From positions 17,920 to 32,755 of the forward strand of contig JH994006.1 of assembly GCA_000316135.1 (NCBI GenBank): a stretch of DNA of 14,836 nucleotides. The letters run 5' to 3'. Under the pieces are notes generated by a model. It searched no databases. It was not told where the DNA came from and saw only the letters and a list, made by a program, of their open reading frames with translations. Both the position numbers and the translations under genes were made by a program. This stretch comes from Trachipleistophora hominis (Eukaryota > Microsporidia > Pleistophoridae). Positions 6,764 to 14,836 of this stretch are shown in pieces (position 1 is the stretch's first letter; each line of letters begins with the position of its first letter).

Positions 6764-9700
6764 CTATTCATCACGTACAATAAGAGACTGAGGAACAATA
6801 TCAATCGTAGTGTTCGCAATTCTCAACTGTAAAACTACCAGGCTAGAAAAGTCGATAAAAAGCGATAAATAATCCAGCATGTTCTCATGATCTCTCGTGA
6901 TATGCTTAGAATACTCGACAATGGAATGATTACAATTCAGTGGTGCACCGACAACGACGAGCTGTTTGAGCACAGCCTTTGTATCCCTCCGTTCGTGTGA
7001 TTCTTCGGGTACGTCAAAATAACCTATCTCGAGATATTCTAGCTTCGTAGGCAGTTGTTTGAAATATTCGTCGTTCAAAATAACCAAAATAGACGATACG
7101 ATCAAAGTTCTCAGGTTGTTGTGTTGCGCCAAATGCTTGTGACTTATTTCACAAGCTATTTCGTTCGACGAGTCGTAAAAACCAAATGAACACTCATCAG
7201 ATATTCTCAATGTCTCGAGATTGTGAGGAAGATAGCGAAAGAAGCTATTAGGAACGAAGTGTATTTCTATCGAAAGAAATTTCAACGATGTACAGGTTTG
7301 CAATTTTTTCAAGTTCTGTTCATTTAACGAGAATCCTTTCAGGCATAGGCGTTCCAAGGTATTGCAGGTCCGAAAATTGAAGATTATATTTGCAAACGCA
7401 TTCATTCTGAGGTTTACGATGCTGATCAAGTCATCGGTACTAAACACACCATCGTTCCGGCAGTATGCCATGGCCTGCTGTTTATAATCAACCCATGGCC
7501 CAAAAGATTCAATTATTGATTTGATCTCATGTTTGAACGACTCCTTATGTCTCGTTGATCGTAGGCCGTCGAAACTGTGAAACGATAGATTAGTAATGTT
7601 GATGCTATGGCTAAGTAGATATTCGATGTTGGCGGCATCAAAATTGTAAGACAGCGTTAAATCGTCGAGCATTGTCAAATTTGGGAAATGTACGCTACAA
7701 TAACCGTTCGTAGCCGGAACAAACACTAGTTTTTTCAAATTACGAACGTTCAACATATTGAACGTCCCGACACAATGTTCCAACTTCACCTCCTCTCGTT
7801 CACCATTTACTACCAGTGCTCGTCCTTGTCTCAACGTTACCGATGACACCGAAACTATCCTTCTGTTTCCATAGAAATACAAATCGAATGGTACATCCAT
7901 GTTATACAACTCAATCGCATCAAATCCGATGATCTGAGAGTATTCGAAAAGATGGTTGTAGTTCATGTTGCGTAGGATTATCGTACGGAGCATATTCGAT
8001 GATGATACGTCGATGGCGGCATTACAGTTATCTAGATCAAGGACCTCACAGCACCGACCTATTATTAATTTAACGTGGTTTTTGGTTGCGATACCTGATA
8101 ATTGTAAGGCCTTTACGTTATCGCTCAATGCGTTGCTGGTGCTCAATCTGAGATTAGCGAGTGATAGCGATGTCCTACCTCCCACTTGCTTAAGTTCAAC
8201 GGTTGTTTCGTAGCTTAGGTGCAAGGGAGATAGAACATTCGGCACTAGAAGCATACCGCTGTAATGTTTGACATATAGAGCTTTACAATCGACATTGACA
8301 CAAATCTTACCTCTCCCTGTTATTAATTTCGATACATAAAGCGTTCTTATGCTATCGCCTAGAACGATAGTTTGCGAAAGTGCCATATGTTCTAGACATA
8401 GATAAGTAACTGCCCTATGTACCTCCTTGTTGTAAATCATTGGCGTGTCTGCCAAAGTGAGAGCCGTAATTTTCGCTGATTTTGTAATATCAATCGTACC
8501 AGTGCAACGTTTGACTATCAGTTGTTCACAACTAGCACCTACAACTAACGCATTTCCTTCGGTTACATCAACGAAGGACAGAATAACATTTTTAATATTT
8601 TCTGCGAGCACTATGTCATGATCGATCTTAACATGACGCAGCTCCAGCTCAAAAACACTCCCGCTCAGGCGAGTGCAAAAATGCAAGGCGCCTGCATCAT
8701 CAAACACAAGGCAGTTAGTGTCGCTATGCTCGGTAATGACAGGGATATCAAGCATTCCTGTGCACTGGTCGACGCTAATTCTGTCACACGCGGAATTCAA
8801 GCACAATATACATCCATCCGAGATGTATACGTTGCTCAGAGTGATATTCTTTACGCGATCGCTGATGGCTACCGATTTGTGAACGGTCAAGTCCTCGAGT
8901 ATCATCTCAATACTCGGGATGGAGAGAAGACGAGCTGCAACTGAGATAAAACTACACAACGATATGCTCTTAAACGGCATACAATATGTATAATTAACGT
9001 CCAAGGTACATTTTTCAAGATACAAATGCTCACACTTACCGTTTATCTGCAGACATGTACCACTGACATTACGTATGTATGCAGATCGTATGTTGTCTTT
9101 GAGACATATTGGAGCCACGAATTGTATTTTTGATAATAATATATCGAACGAATCATCATCATTCCGTGTTATTTTCACAAAACAATCCTGGATATCAAGA
9201 GATAGCACATGATTCAAGATCGGAATATGAAAAACACCTTTGCAATTGTAAATTTCAAGATTATTAACAGTGTTCGCTACCGACACAGTGCATCCGTGAA
9301 CAACCTCAACCGATTGCAGCATAACATTCTCTGCACCAAAGCTAAAATGTATCGATCGGTCCAGCTTTAGATTGTACATGTATATTTTATGATTCGCACG
9401 GTCAAGTGTTAATGTATTGTAGAAACTTGATTCATTATTTGACCGTATATCAGACGTTAAGGCGCAGTCAATGATCTGCATGTTACAAATTCCCGAAAAA
9501 TCTACTTTGCCCTTTAAGTTTGCTACGGCAAAATTCGTGCATTCTTCCCCAACTTTTATGGATGCATTTGGACCAAGCTCAATGTTTCGTAAATAAACGC
9601 TTTGTAGAAAAGGTTGAATTACCATGTCATGTTCAAAATACCCGTTCAGTAATGAGAAATCGTATGTTGACGTGTTCTGCTGCTCCTTTAGTCGAATAAA

Positions 9701-11245
9701 CGCAATTCGGTTACCGGAATAGATTATAAGAAGAGATGCAGAGTCATAGATCTGGAATTGACCTTCAAGCTGCTCAATTTGTGTATCCTTGCAATTTGTT
9801 CCTAATGCCAGTTTAACATCGTTCTCTAGTTTGATGTTCCTCAGATGTACTCTAACCATGTTATTACCGAGTGATAAATCGCGGGTTATCCGTGCATTGG
9901 TTATTTTTAGATCGATCATTTCATCCGCATAATTTCTGTGCAGCTCGAACTCAGTCCAGATAGGGCCAGGCTCAATTACATTCTCAATGTTAGAGCCCGA
10001 TAGGACAACCGTGCCACGTACATTCATCAACATAATGTTCTGACAGCCCTCGTTCAACAGTACCCTGAAACCCTGTCCGATTTGAACTTCTTTCATCCTC
10101 AGCTTTTTCAAATGAGTACACAGCTGTAAGTTTAGATTGATAATCGAGTGGAATATGTTCAATTCTCTCGTCGTTGATGGCAACAACAGTTCGCCACTGA
10201 ACACGCATCTTTCGGCGTATATAACAACGGCACCAGCGACAATGAAGGAAAGGTCAAATATCAGATTAGAATGGGAGAACCGAAGAATAAGCTTTGCTAT
10301 TGCAAAGTCTGAAAATAAATTTGATGTTAATAAACGGCAGAACGTAGATATGAAATGCATGTCCGGATGTAACCCCTGCGCCTGTATGTGCAAAATGTCG
10401 CTAACCAATTTTGAAAAATTTAGATCGATTGTCATTGAATCGTCACTGAAAGTATGGCGAATACGCATAATTTCAGCTTGGTTGTTACTCAAAAACGTAT
10501 AATTCATTGCCAGATGATGAATGGAAAACGGCGGACTAAAATCCACCAACTTGACTGGCAGTGGTAACCTTGTAATTCTCTCTGTGCAGTTCGCAGTAAC
10601 AGTGATATCGCCCCTGTCATCTAATAGCTTATAATAAATATGTTTATCCATACTATTGCGCAGAGCGCAGAATATATCAACGTTTTCATCGTCGTTTTCA
10701 TCGGTATTTACACATGTTCGTTTGGCTTGAGACTCTCTGTGGTACGTCTCAAGTCGATCTTTCAGGGCTATATCAGCAAGAAAAAGCTGGCAGAGTTTGT
10801 ACGTTAGTATCCGTACCTCCTCCCAATGAAGCAGAACATACCTAAGTATATTGTAGACATCAGCATCTTCGGCAGTGAATTCGGAGCTAAGTGAAAGTTG
10901 TATTAATTTGTTATATATCGATGTAGAAAGAGGAATTCGTACGATGTAATAATTACATTGAACTGTATCCTGAGTGATTGCCTCAACATCAATATTACTG
11001 TCGTGTTTCGTTTCCTCCCGCAATATTTGAGGTGCTATTCCCAGCGGATCAATTTCCAGGTCGTACCTCTCCTTAACAAAATATCCTGAGTTTGTACTTT
11101 GCACATCCGAATTTGCACAAATAGCATCGTATAAATGCGTTTGCAACAAGTTATTGCATACCAGGAAGTTATTGCCACCTCCAAAATCGTTAAAGAGCAA
11201 AATCCATTTCATTACAATATTTGTGCATTGTGCCGAATCTAGCAT
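6764..11245 (-). CDS. Giant leucine-rich-repeat-like solenoid protein, 1493 aa
   Basis: An intact 1493-codon frame runs from ATG 11245 to TAG 6764-6766. Residues 1-360 are a non-repetitive N-terminal region with an acidic spot near 181-190 (TDENDDENVD). Residues about 384-1165 hold ten diverged super-repeats beginning near 384, 468, 552, 643, 722, 803, 889, 970, 1049 and 1133, spacing 79-91, mean about 83. The core pattern is L-x-x-V-x-[VIL]-x-x-G-x-x-L-x-V-x-x-x-C-x-x-L-x-V-x-x-C-x-G-x-x-[DHN]-[IV]; examples are VDVTEGNALVVGASCEQLIV and VYISDGCILCLNSACDRISV. Each unit contains about four 20-21-residue LxLxx steps, as in a beta-solenoid or LRR arc. A cysteine recurs near 401, 485, 569, 738, 820, 906, 987 and 1066. 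Residues 1295-1485 carry more ordinary LRRs (LKFLSIEIHF, NLETLRISDE, KLEYLEIGYF). No signal peptide, membrane helix or enzyme motif is evident, so binding or scaffolding is likely. LRR expansions are known in microsporidia. Met12 (11212) is an alternative start. Confidence 0.92.
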   Translation of the reverse strand: MLDSAQCTNIVMKWILLFNDFGGGNNFLVCNNLLQTHLYDAICANSDVQSTNSGYFVKERYDLEIDPLGIAPQILREETKHDSNIDVEAITQDTVQCNYYIVRIPLSTSIYNKLIQLSLSSEFTAEDADVYNILRYVLLHWEEVRILTYKLCQLFLADIALKDRLETYHRESQAKRTCVNTDENDDENVDIFCALRNSMDKHIYYKLLDDRGDITVTANCTERITRLPLPVKLVDFSPPFSIHHLAMNYTFLSNNQAEIMRIRHTFSDDSMTIDLNFSKLVSDILHIQAQGLHPDMHFISTFCRLLTSNLFSDFAIAKLILRFSHSNLIFDLSFIVAGAVVIYAERCVFSGELLLPSTTRELNIFHSIINLNLQLCTHLKKLRMKEVQIGQGFRVLLNEGCQNIMLMNVRGTVVLSGSNIENVIEPGPIWTEFELHRNYADEMIDLKITNARITRDLSLGNNMVRVHLRNIKLENDVKLALGTNCKDTQIEQLEGQFQIYDSASLLIIYSGNRIAFIRLKEQQNTSTYDFSLLNGYFEHDMVIQPFLQSVYLRNIELGPNASIKVGEECTNFAVANLKGKVDFSGICNMQIIDCALTSDIRSNNESSFYNTLTLDRANHKIYMYNLKLDRSIHFSFGAENVMLQSVEVVHGCTVSVANTVNNLEIYNCKGVFHIPILNHVLSLDIQDCFVKITRNDDDSFDILLSKIQFVAPICLKDNIRSAYIRNVSGTCLQINGKCEHLYLEKCTLDVNYTYCMPFKSISLCSFISVAARLLSIPSIEMILEDLTVHKSVAISDRVKNITLSNVYISDGCILCLNSACDRISVDQCTGMLDIPVITEHSDTNCLVFDDAGALHFCTRLSGSVFELELRHVKIDHDIVLAENIKNVILSFVDVTEGNALVVGASCEQLIVKRCTGTIDITKSAKITALTLADTPMIYNKEVHRAVTYLCLEHMALSQTIVLGDSIRTLYVSKLITGRGKICVNVDCKALYVKHYSGMLLVPNVLSPLHLSYETTVELKQVGGRTSLSLANLRLSTSNALSDNVKALQLSGIATKNHVKLIIGRCCEVLDLDNCNAAIDVSSSNMLRTIILRNMNYNHLFEYSQIIGFDAIELYNMDVPFDLYFYGNRRIVSVSSVTLRQGRALVVNGEREEVKLEHCVGTFNMLNVRNLKKLVFVPATNGYCSVHFPNLTMLDDLTLSYNFDAANIEYLLSHSINITNLSFHSFDGLRSTRHKESFKHEIKSIIESFGPWVDYKQQAMAYCRNDGVFSTDDLISIVNLRMNAFANIIFNFRTCNTLERLCLKGFSLNEQNLKKLQTCTSLKFLSIEIHFVPNSFFRYLPHNLETLRISDECSFGFYDSSNEIACEISHKHLAQHNNLRTLIVSSILVILNDEYFKQLPTKLEYLEIGYFDVPEESHERRDTKAVLKQLVVVGAPLNCNHSIVEYSKHITRDHENMLDYLSLFIDFSSLVVLQLRIANTTIDIVPQSLIVRDE

Positions 11246-12217
11246 GGTGGCATAGTTGCGTATCCTTTTGTATCATCTACCCAAATAAGGAATTCGATAA
11301 TATTGACACCAATAAGCCACAAAAGTATAATTTCAATAAAATTGGCTTCTAAAAAGTGGAGAGACTTAAATCTGTATTTGGACAAGCATGTCTATCTTTG
11401 TAATACGAAACGTGCAATTCATCAAAGTACGCCATCCTTGGTCGATAATATAGTGCTGGGCAATACGTCAAACTATACATCCAGAAAAAATGCTCGAGTC
11501 AAAAATTTTTATTCGATTTTATACGCTGTCAGACATAACACTCGGGGTACCGGGGTCACGAGCACATTCATATTTTTATGGTTCTAATAGAGTTAAGAGT
11601 TCTGTTTATTGTTTCCACTAGTATATGACCAGTATATGGTAGTTGCTATTTTGATTCAGTCTCAATTTGAAGAATGGAAAATGTGGATTGTCAAATTTAC
11701 AAGTATAAATGTATGCAAATGATGGTATACAAAGTCAATTGGCACATGGTTTCGTGCTTAAACGCACAAACAATTTTCACCATCGATAATTCATCCAAAA
11801 AATGTGATTAACTAAAATATTAGCTATCGAGTACTTTATTTTCACCTGTTTTGTTAATTTTGGTAATACCACAAATAATGGTGGTAGATATAATTTTAAA
11901 TTTTTATATTGGTGTTGTGTTTTGTCAACACTTTCACGTTGTTTGGTGTAAAAATTTTCTATTATGTGAACATGTGAAGGAAATTAGGATAGTATAACAT
12001 TAACCATCCGGCAATACTGTTTTGATATAAACTACAGGATGAGTTAGAGTAAATTTCTTATAATATGCATACATTGTATGATAAAAGCCATGTCTAATAT
12101 GTCATGCGGGTTTATCTGAATCATTCTTTTTAATAAAATTGGTTAAGGAATATACTTTGTGAAATAAGGAAATATATTGTAATTACATAAAAGAATAAAA
12201 TACGGCGGTATTGCTGT

Positions 12218-12235
12218 CTTAATTAAAAAATTAAG
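12218..12235. repeat. AT-rich hairpin, 7-bp stem
   Basis: CTTAATT and AATTAAG are perfect reverse complements around an AAAA loop. In AT-rich DNA this can arise by chance; it is listed because it lies in an otherwise empty spacer. Confidence 0.35.
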
Positions 12236-12557
12236 TCAGTTCAATATTTATCCTAATTCATTACTTCATTCGATGATGATTCATGATATGATAATTTAAG
12301 GACAACATCTTTTTTATAGCATTAGGTGTGAAATTATTGTCAGGTAGTTGTGTGATAAACGATACTAAGTTTGTTCCTATTTTTAATTTGACACGTTTCC
12401 GAAAAGAAAAGGAAAAAGATCAAATATATGGTCTGATAGAAGTAACGTGTTGCATGAGAACATAACGTAGCATGTTTATTTAACAACATTAAATCGCGTA
12501 ATTGATCAAATTTAGTATTTTATTGTCACATATGAAATAGTTGGGCGATCAAAAATG

Positions 12558-12577
12558 ATTGTGATAGCCATCACAAT
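12558..12577. repeat. Hairpin, 8-bp perfect stem
   Basis: ATTGTGAT and ATCACAAT pair perfectly around AGCC, and the stem extends two more pairs with one G-T. It could fold in RNA, but no flanking gene uses it visibly. Confidence 0.4.
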
Positions 12578-12945
12578 TAGAATCAACGATTTTCTTCACC
12601 GCCGTGAGATACAACCCGCCAGAAATTTATTGAATCATACGTATGTATTTCTGTAACATGAAAGGATGATAAATAAGTTTAATTTATTAATCGTAACAAC
12701 GTCAATTTACCGCTTTTTTAAGTATATTTCTTTCATATTAAAAAACAATTGTCACAATGTACATGCTAGAAATGTGCACAAATACGTGATGAATGTAATC
12801 ATAGAATAAAATATTTACCAATTTATCAGCCACGACTACGAAATATGTGTTTATTTTTTATTGATAATTAGAGTAACTCTCAATTTAAAAATGAAAGCCT
12901 ATACATTACCATAAGCGATATATGCCATTTTAGAATAAAATAAAC

Positions 12946-13188
12946 ATGGCATACTGGTTTAAATACAAAGAATATCCTCATAGTACAGCCATGCTCGTGT
13001 ATGCGTTTATGTTAATGTTAATAATGTATTTCTCGGCTGAAAAGATATATTTAAAATTTATTAGTACTAAGGATGGCACATGTGATATTCTTGTGCTCTC
13101 TTCACCATGCGATGGTTGTTTGAAATATTTTTATGATATGCTCCAAAGCATCGACATAGAAACTGTTAAAAAAATCAAAAATTATTAA
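12946..13188 (+). CDS. Short membrane-anchored protein with a CxxC motif, 80 aa
   Basis: ATG 12946 sits in AAATAAACATGG with AATAAA-type A/T runs upstream. Residues 1-12 are polar, 14-31 (TAMLVYAFMLMLIMYFSA) form one membrane helix, and the tail carries a strand-like DILVLSS, then PCDGC (Cys55 and Cys58), then a helix-like LKYFYDMLQSIDIE. Strand, CxxC, helix is the arrangement at the start of thioredoxin and glutaredoxin folds, and membrane-anchored glutaredoxins exist in fungi. But only the first third of such a fold is present: the frame stops at TAA 13186-13188. Past that stop the same frame stays open for 20 more coding-like codons (IERISAEEVDCRKGM). It may therefore be the 5' piece of a broken longer gene that includes 13287-13829. 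The redox assignment is inference from a few residues. Confidence 0.42.
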   Translation: MAYWFKYKEYPHSTAMLVYAFMLMLIMYFSAEKIYLKFISTKDGTCDILVLSSPCDGCLKYFYDMLQSIDIETVKKIKNY

Positions 13189-13286
13189 ATTGAGAGAATA
13201 TCAGCAGAAGAGGTTGACTGTCGTAAGGGGATGATCAATCATTTTCATTGAGATCAAACGGCGAGGATCACGTTGTATCAAAATAA

Positions 13287-13882
13287 AGTGAGGACAAAAA
13301 GATAATTATGATCATATTACCGGTATCCGGGCCTTTATATCACAGAATGGTCAATATATCAATATTTAATGATATGCCGCTATTTACAACCACAGAGTTA
13401 CACTATATGTTGAGATATTATACTTTTTTCTTGACAAAAAATTGCAGATGCAATGTGCACTGCTATTTTATGTCACAAACAGCACCGTGGCATGGAAGGA
13501 GTTATTCGAGATGGATAGGAATGAGAGAAGTACTGGCAGAAAAGGAGTATCGCCATTCGGAGCATTATTTTTTGAAAAAAAGATAATTTTGCAGTGGCCC
13601 TTGGGCTCCCTCCAAAAGGAGCTTATAAGGAAACGACGAAGGAACCCCAAAAAAAGCGGATTCATGCAAAGACATCACAGAGATGATCCACATCCCCGCG
13701 ACAGCCAAAAGGCTTCTCAGTCACCCCGAGGTGATTCCCACTCTGGTTTACACCCACGCAACCGTGGTTCCTACTCCTCACCTCAGACAGGGAACACCCC
13801 TTGTCCTAATTATAATAAATCCATTTTAGTACATTACCTAAGTGGTAGGTCCGGGCTACCGGGCCTCTGCAATATCAAATAA
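13287..13882 (+). pseudogene. Frame-switching coding relic, unidentified
   Basis: Coding-like sequence continues across this segment but moves between two + strand frames. The frame with ATG 13308 (MIILPVSGPLYHRMVN) is open to TAA 13584. A second frame is open for 169 codons, 13373-13882, and looks best between about 13440 and 13640 (AWKELFEMDRNERSTGRKG). From about 13640 to TAG 13827-13829 the first frame looks better (CKDITEMIHIPATAKRLL, then SHPEVIPTLVYTH), while the second becomes Ser/Pro/His low complexity. By hand count, first-position purines are about 63% against 43% in that last part, and 66% against 56% earlier in favour of the second frame. The switch falls near CCCCAAAAAAA (about 13645-13655), a homopolymer where an indel is likely. 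The 3' part is GC-richer than its surroundings. No family recognised. Confidence 0.4.
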
Positions 13883-14836
13883 TATTGAGATTATTGCGCG
13901 TAGGTTCATAGTTTTTTCAAAAAAACATTTGAGTAATAAAAATACGATTAGAAGAAAAAACAATGAAGGAAAAGAAGAAACAAGGCACCATGATGTGATT
14001 ACTTATTTCCACGGGATAATTTGACGCGTACAATGCTCGTGGTAAACGCTTCTCGACTTAAACTTTCCGAGTTGCTGCCTTACACCCATTTTCTATTATT
14101 ATCTACCTTATTTATATTATTTCAACAAATCTGTGCTATCATTGTTAGAATTACCATTAATACTTTTTATTAAAAGCTATTTTAATTATCACTTCACACA
14201 ACAACACTCATTAATATTTTTAATAATGGAGTGTTCGTGATTCATTATTATTTTTTAAAATTGAGGTAGTTAGTTAATACTAGCTGCGCTATTCCGTTTA
14301 TAGAACAGAAGGTTACATTATAATGCTTTGGATACAACTTGTTCGTCATTGGTTTTAATTTCATTTTGAAACGACCATTTCAATGTTTTTTATAATTTTT
14401 AGCAAAGGTTACAAAATCAATTTTCTGCCAGTATCAACAATTAATCCAAACATTGATCGTAAATAGCTGCCGAGTGAGTTTCATAAGACAAAAACTTCAT
14501 AACAACATGTAACTTATCAATAGTAACGAAAACATGGAATAGTATCTTTTGAATTTTTCTCCAACTGACCAATCAGCTTGCGAGTTGTCTTTTTATTACT
14601 ATGAAATGAATGATGATATGCTAATAAACGTGTGATTTCGACACCGATTACTATGTCGTTGTATCGTGAATATAGAAATTTAATAACAATCAGTTTTATG
14701 CATCAGTAATTCGTTTTAATTGATATAACAACAAATAAATATTGTGTTAGTTGGGCTTTTGATAGAACAAAGAACTTCGTTCTGATCACTTGATCTAAAT
14801 TTTATCTTTTTGACAGTAAAAACAGACTGAATAACT
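13883..14836. other. AT-rich region without genes
   Basis: No frame of note beyond the tail of a 60-codon GTG-started frame ending at 14024, which continues the frame of the preceding relic after several stops. A hairpin with an 8-bp perfect stem and 14-base loop lies at 14221-14250 (TAATAATG and CATTATTA). Nothing resembling tRNA, rRNA, telomeric repeats or a transposon end was recognised. Confidence 0.5.

Larger units (their letters stand above)
11246..12945. other. Long AT-rich intergenic region
   Basis: No supported gene. A 94-codon + strand frame at 11303-11587 contains no ATG at all and overlaps the solenoid gene's promoter region. A 45-codon ATG frame at 11674-11811 (MENVDCQIYKYKCMQ) has five cysteines but no other support. 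On the - strand before ATG 11245, GGG occurs in TTATTTGGGTAG about 35 bases upstream and may be a start-proximal motif. Two perfect hairpins lie at 12218-12235 and 12558-12577. The right part, before 12946, has AAATTT-like and AATAAA-like words. Confidence 0.5.

Noticed and set aside
11303..11587. 94-codon + strand frame
   Set aside because: It begins with TTG, contains no ATG, and overlaps the divergent promoter region of the solenoid gene.
11674..11811. 45-codon Cys-containing ORF (MENVDCQIYK)
   Set aside because: Too short to separate from chance and no upstream signal was found.
12558..12577. TGTGA-N6-TCACA, identical to a bacterial CRP operator core
   Set aside because: The window looks eukaryotic, there is no nearby bacterial-type promoter, and a symmetric word like this occurs by chance.
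13740..13829. Weak resemblance of HPEVIPTLVYTHATVVP to the C-terminal end of non-LTR retrotransposon proteins
   Set aside because: Only a handful of positions resemble the pattern from memory, and no reverse transcriptase or endonuclease motif is present nearby.
13843..13863. GGTAG / CTACC inverted repeat in a GC-rich patch, considered as part of a tRNA
   Set aside because: No cloverleaf, B-box or anticodon arm could be drawn around it.

Overview
The window looks like a gene-poor stretch of a small, AT-rich eukaryotic genome, most likely a microsporidian. The reasons are long intronless reading frames, one tail-to-tail gene pair only 8 bp apart whose AATAAA signals overlap the stop codons, an A/T-rich box plus a CCC triplet just before one start codon, a very large leucine-rich-repeat-like protein, and many short decayed coding relics between genes. 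The layout resembles Pleistophoridae-type genomes (Trachipleistophora, Vavraia), but this is inference from style; no conserved housekeeping gene is present to confirm it.

Layout: (1) 1-120, the 3' end of a + strand gene, convergent with a 77-aa coil-like - strand ORF (129-362). (2) 363-1428, no convincing gene. (3) 1486-2450, a + strand gene of about 320 codons broken into four pieces by three frame changes, with a small - strand ORF (2414-2665) overlapping its tail. (4) 2666-3594, relic sequence with part of a duplicated block and an intron-like signal. (5) 3595-5529 (-), an intact 644-aa protein with a signal peptide and no recognised domain. (6) 5530-6763, relic-rich spacer with a Met-less + strand frame, a second copy of the duplicated block, a GC-rich Cys-rich frame and a hairpin. 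(7) 6764-11245 (-), an intact 1493-aa protein with ten diverged ~84-aa super-repeats followed by LRR-like repeats. (8) 11246-12945, AT-rich spacer with hairpins. (9) 12946-13882 (+), an 80-aa membrane-anchored ORF with a CxxC motif followed by coding-like sequence that changes frame; the two may be one decayed gene. (10) 13883-14836, AT-rich with no gene.

The two large intact genes lie in the same orientation but 1.2 kb apart, so each is probably transcribed separately. The solenoid protein suits binding or scaffolding, and the 644-aa protein enters the secretory pathway. Nothing in the sequence shows that they act together. The most interesting items are the ten-fold solenoid repeat and the set of mutually similar relics between 2.3-2.9 kb and 6.0-6.2 kb, which suggests local decay of a small lineage-specific family. 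No tRNA, rRNA, CRISPR array or complete transposon was recognised by eye.
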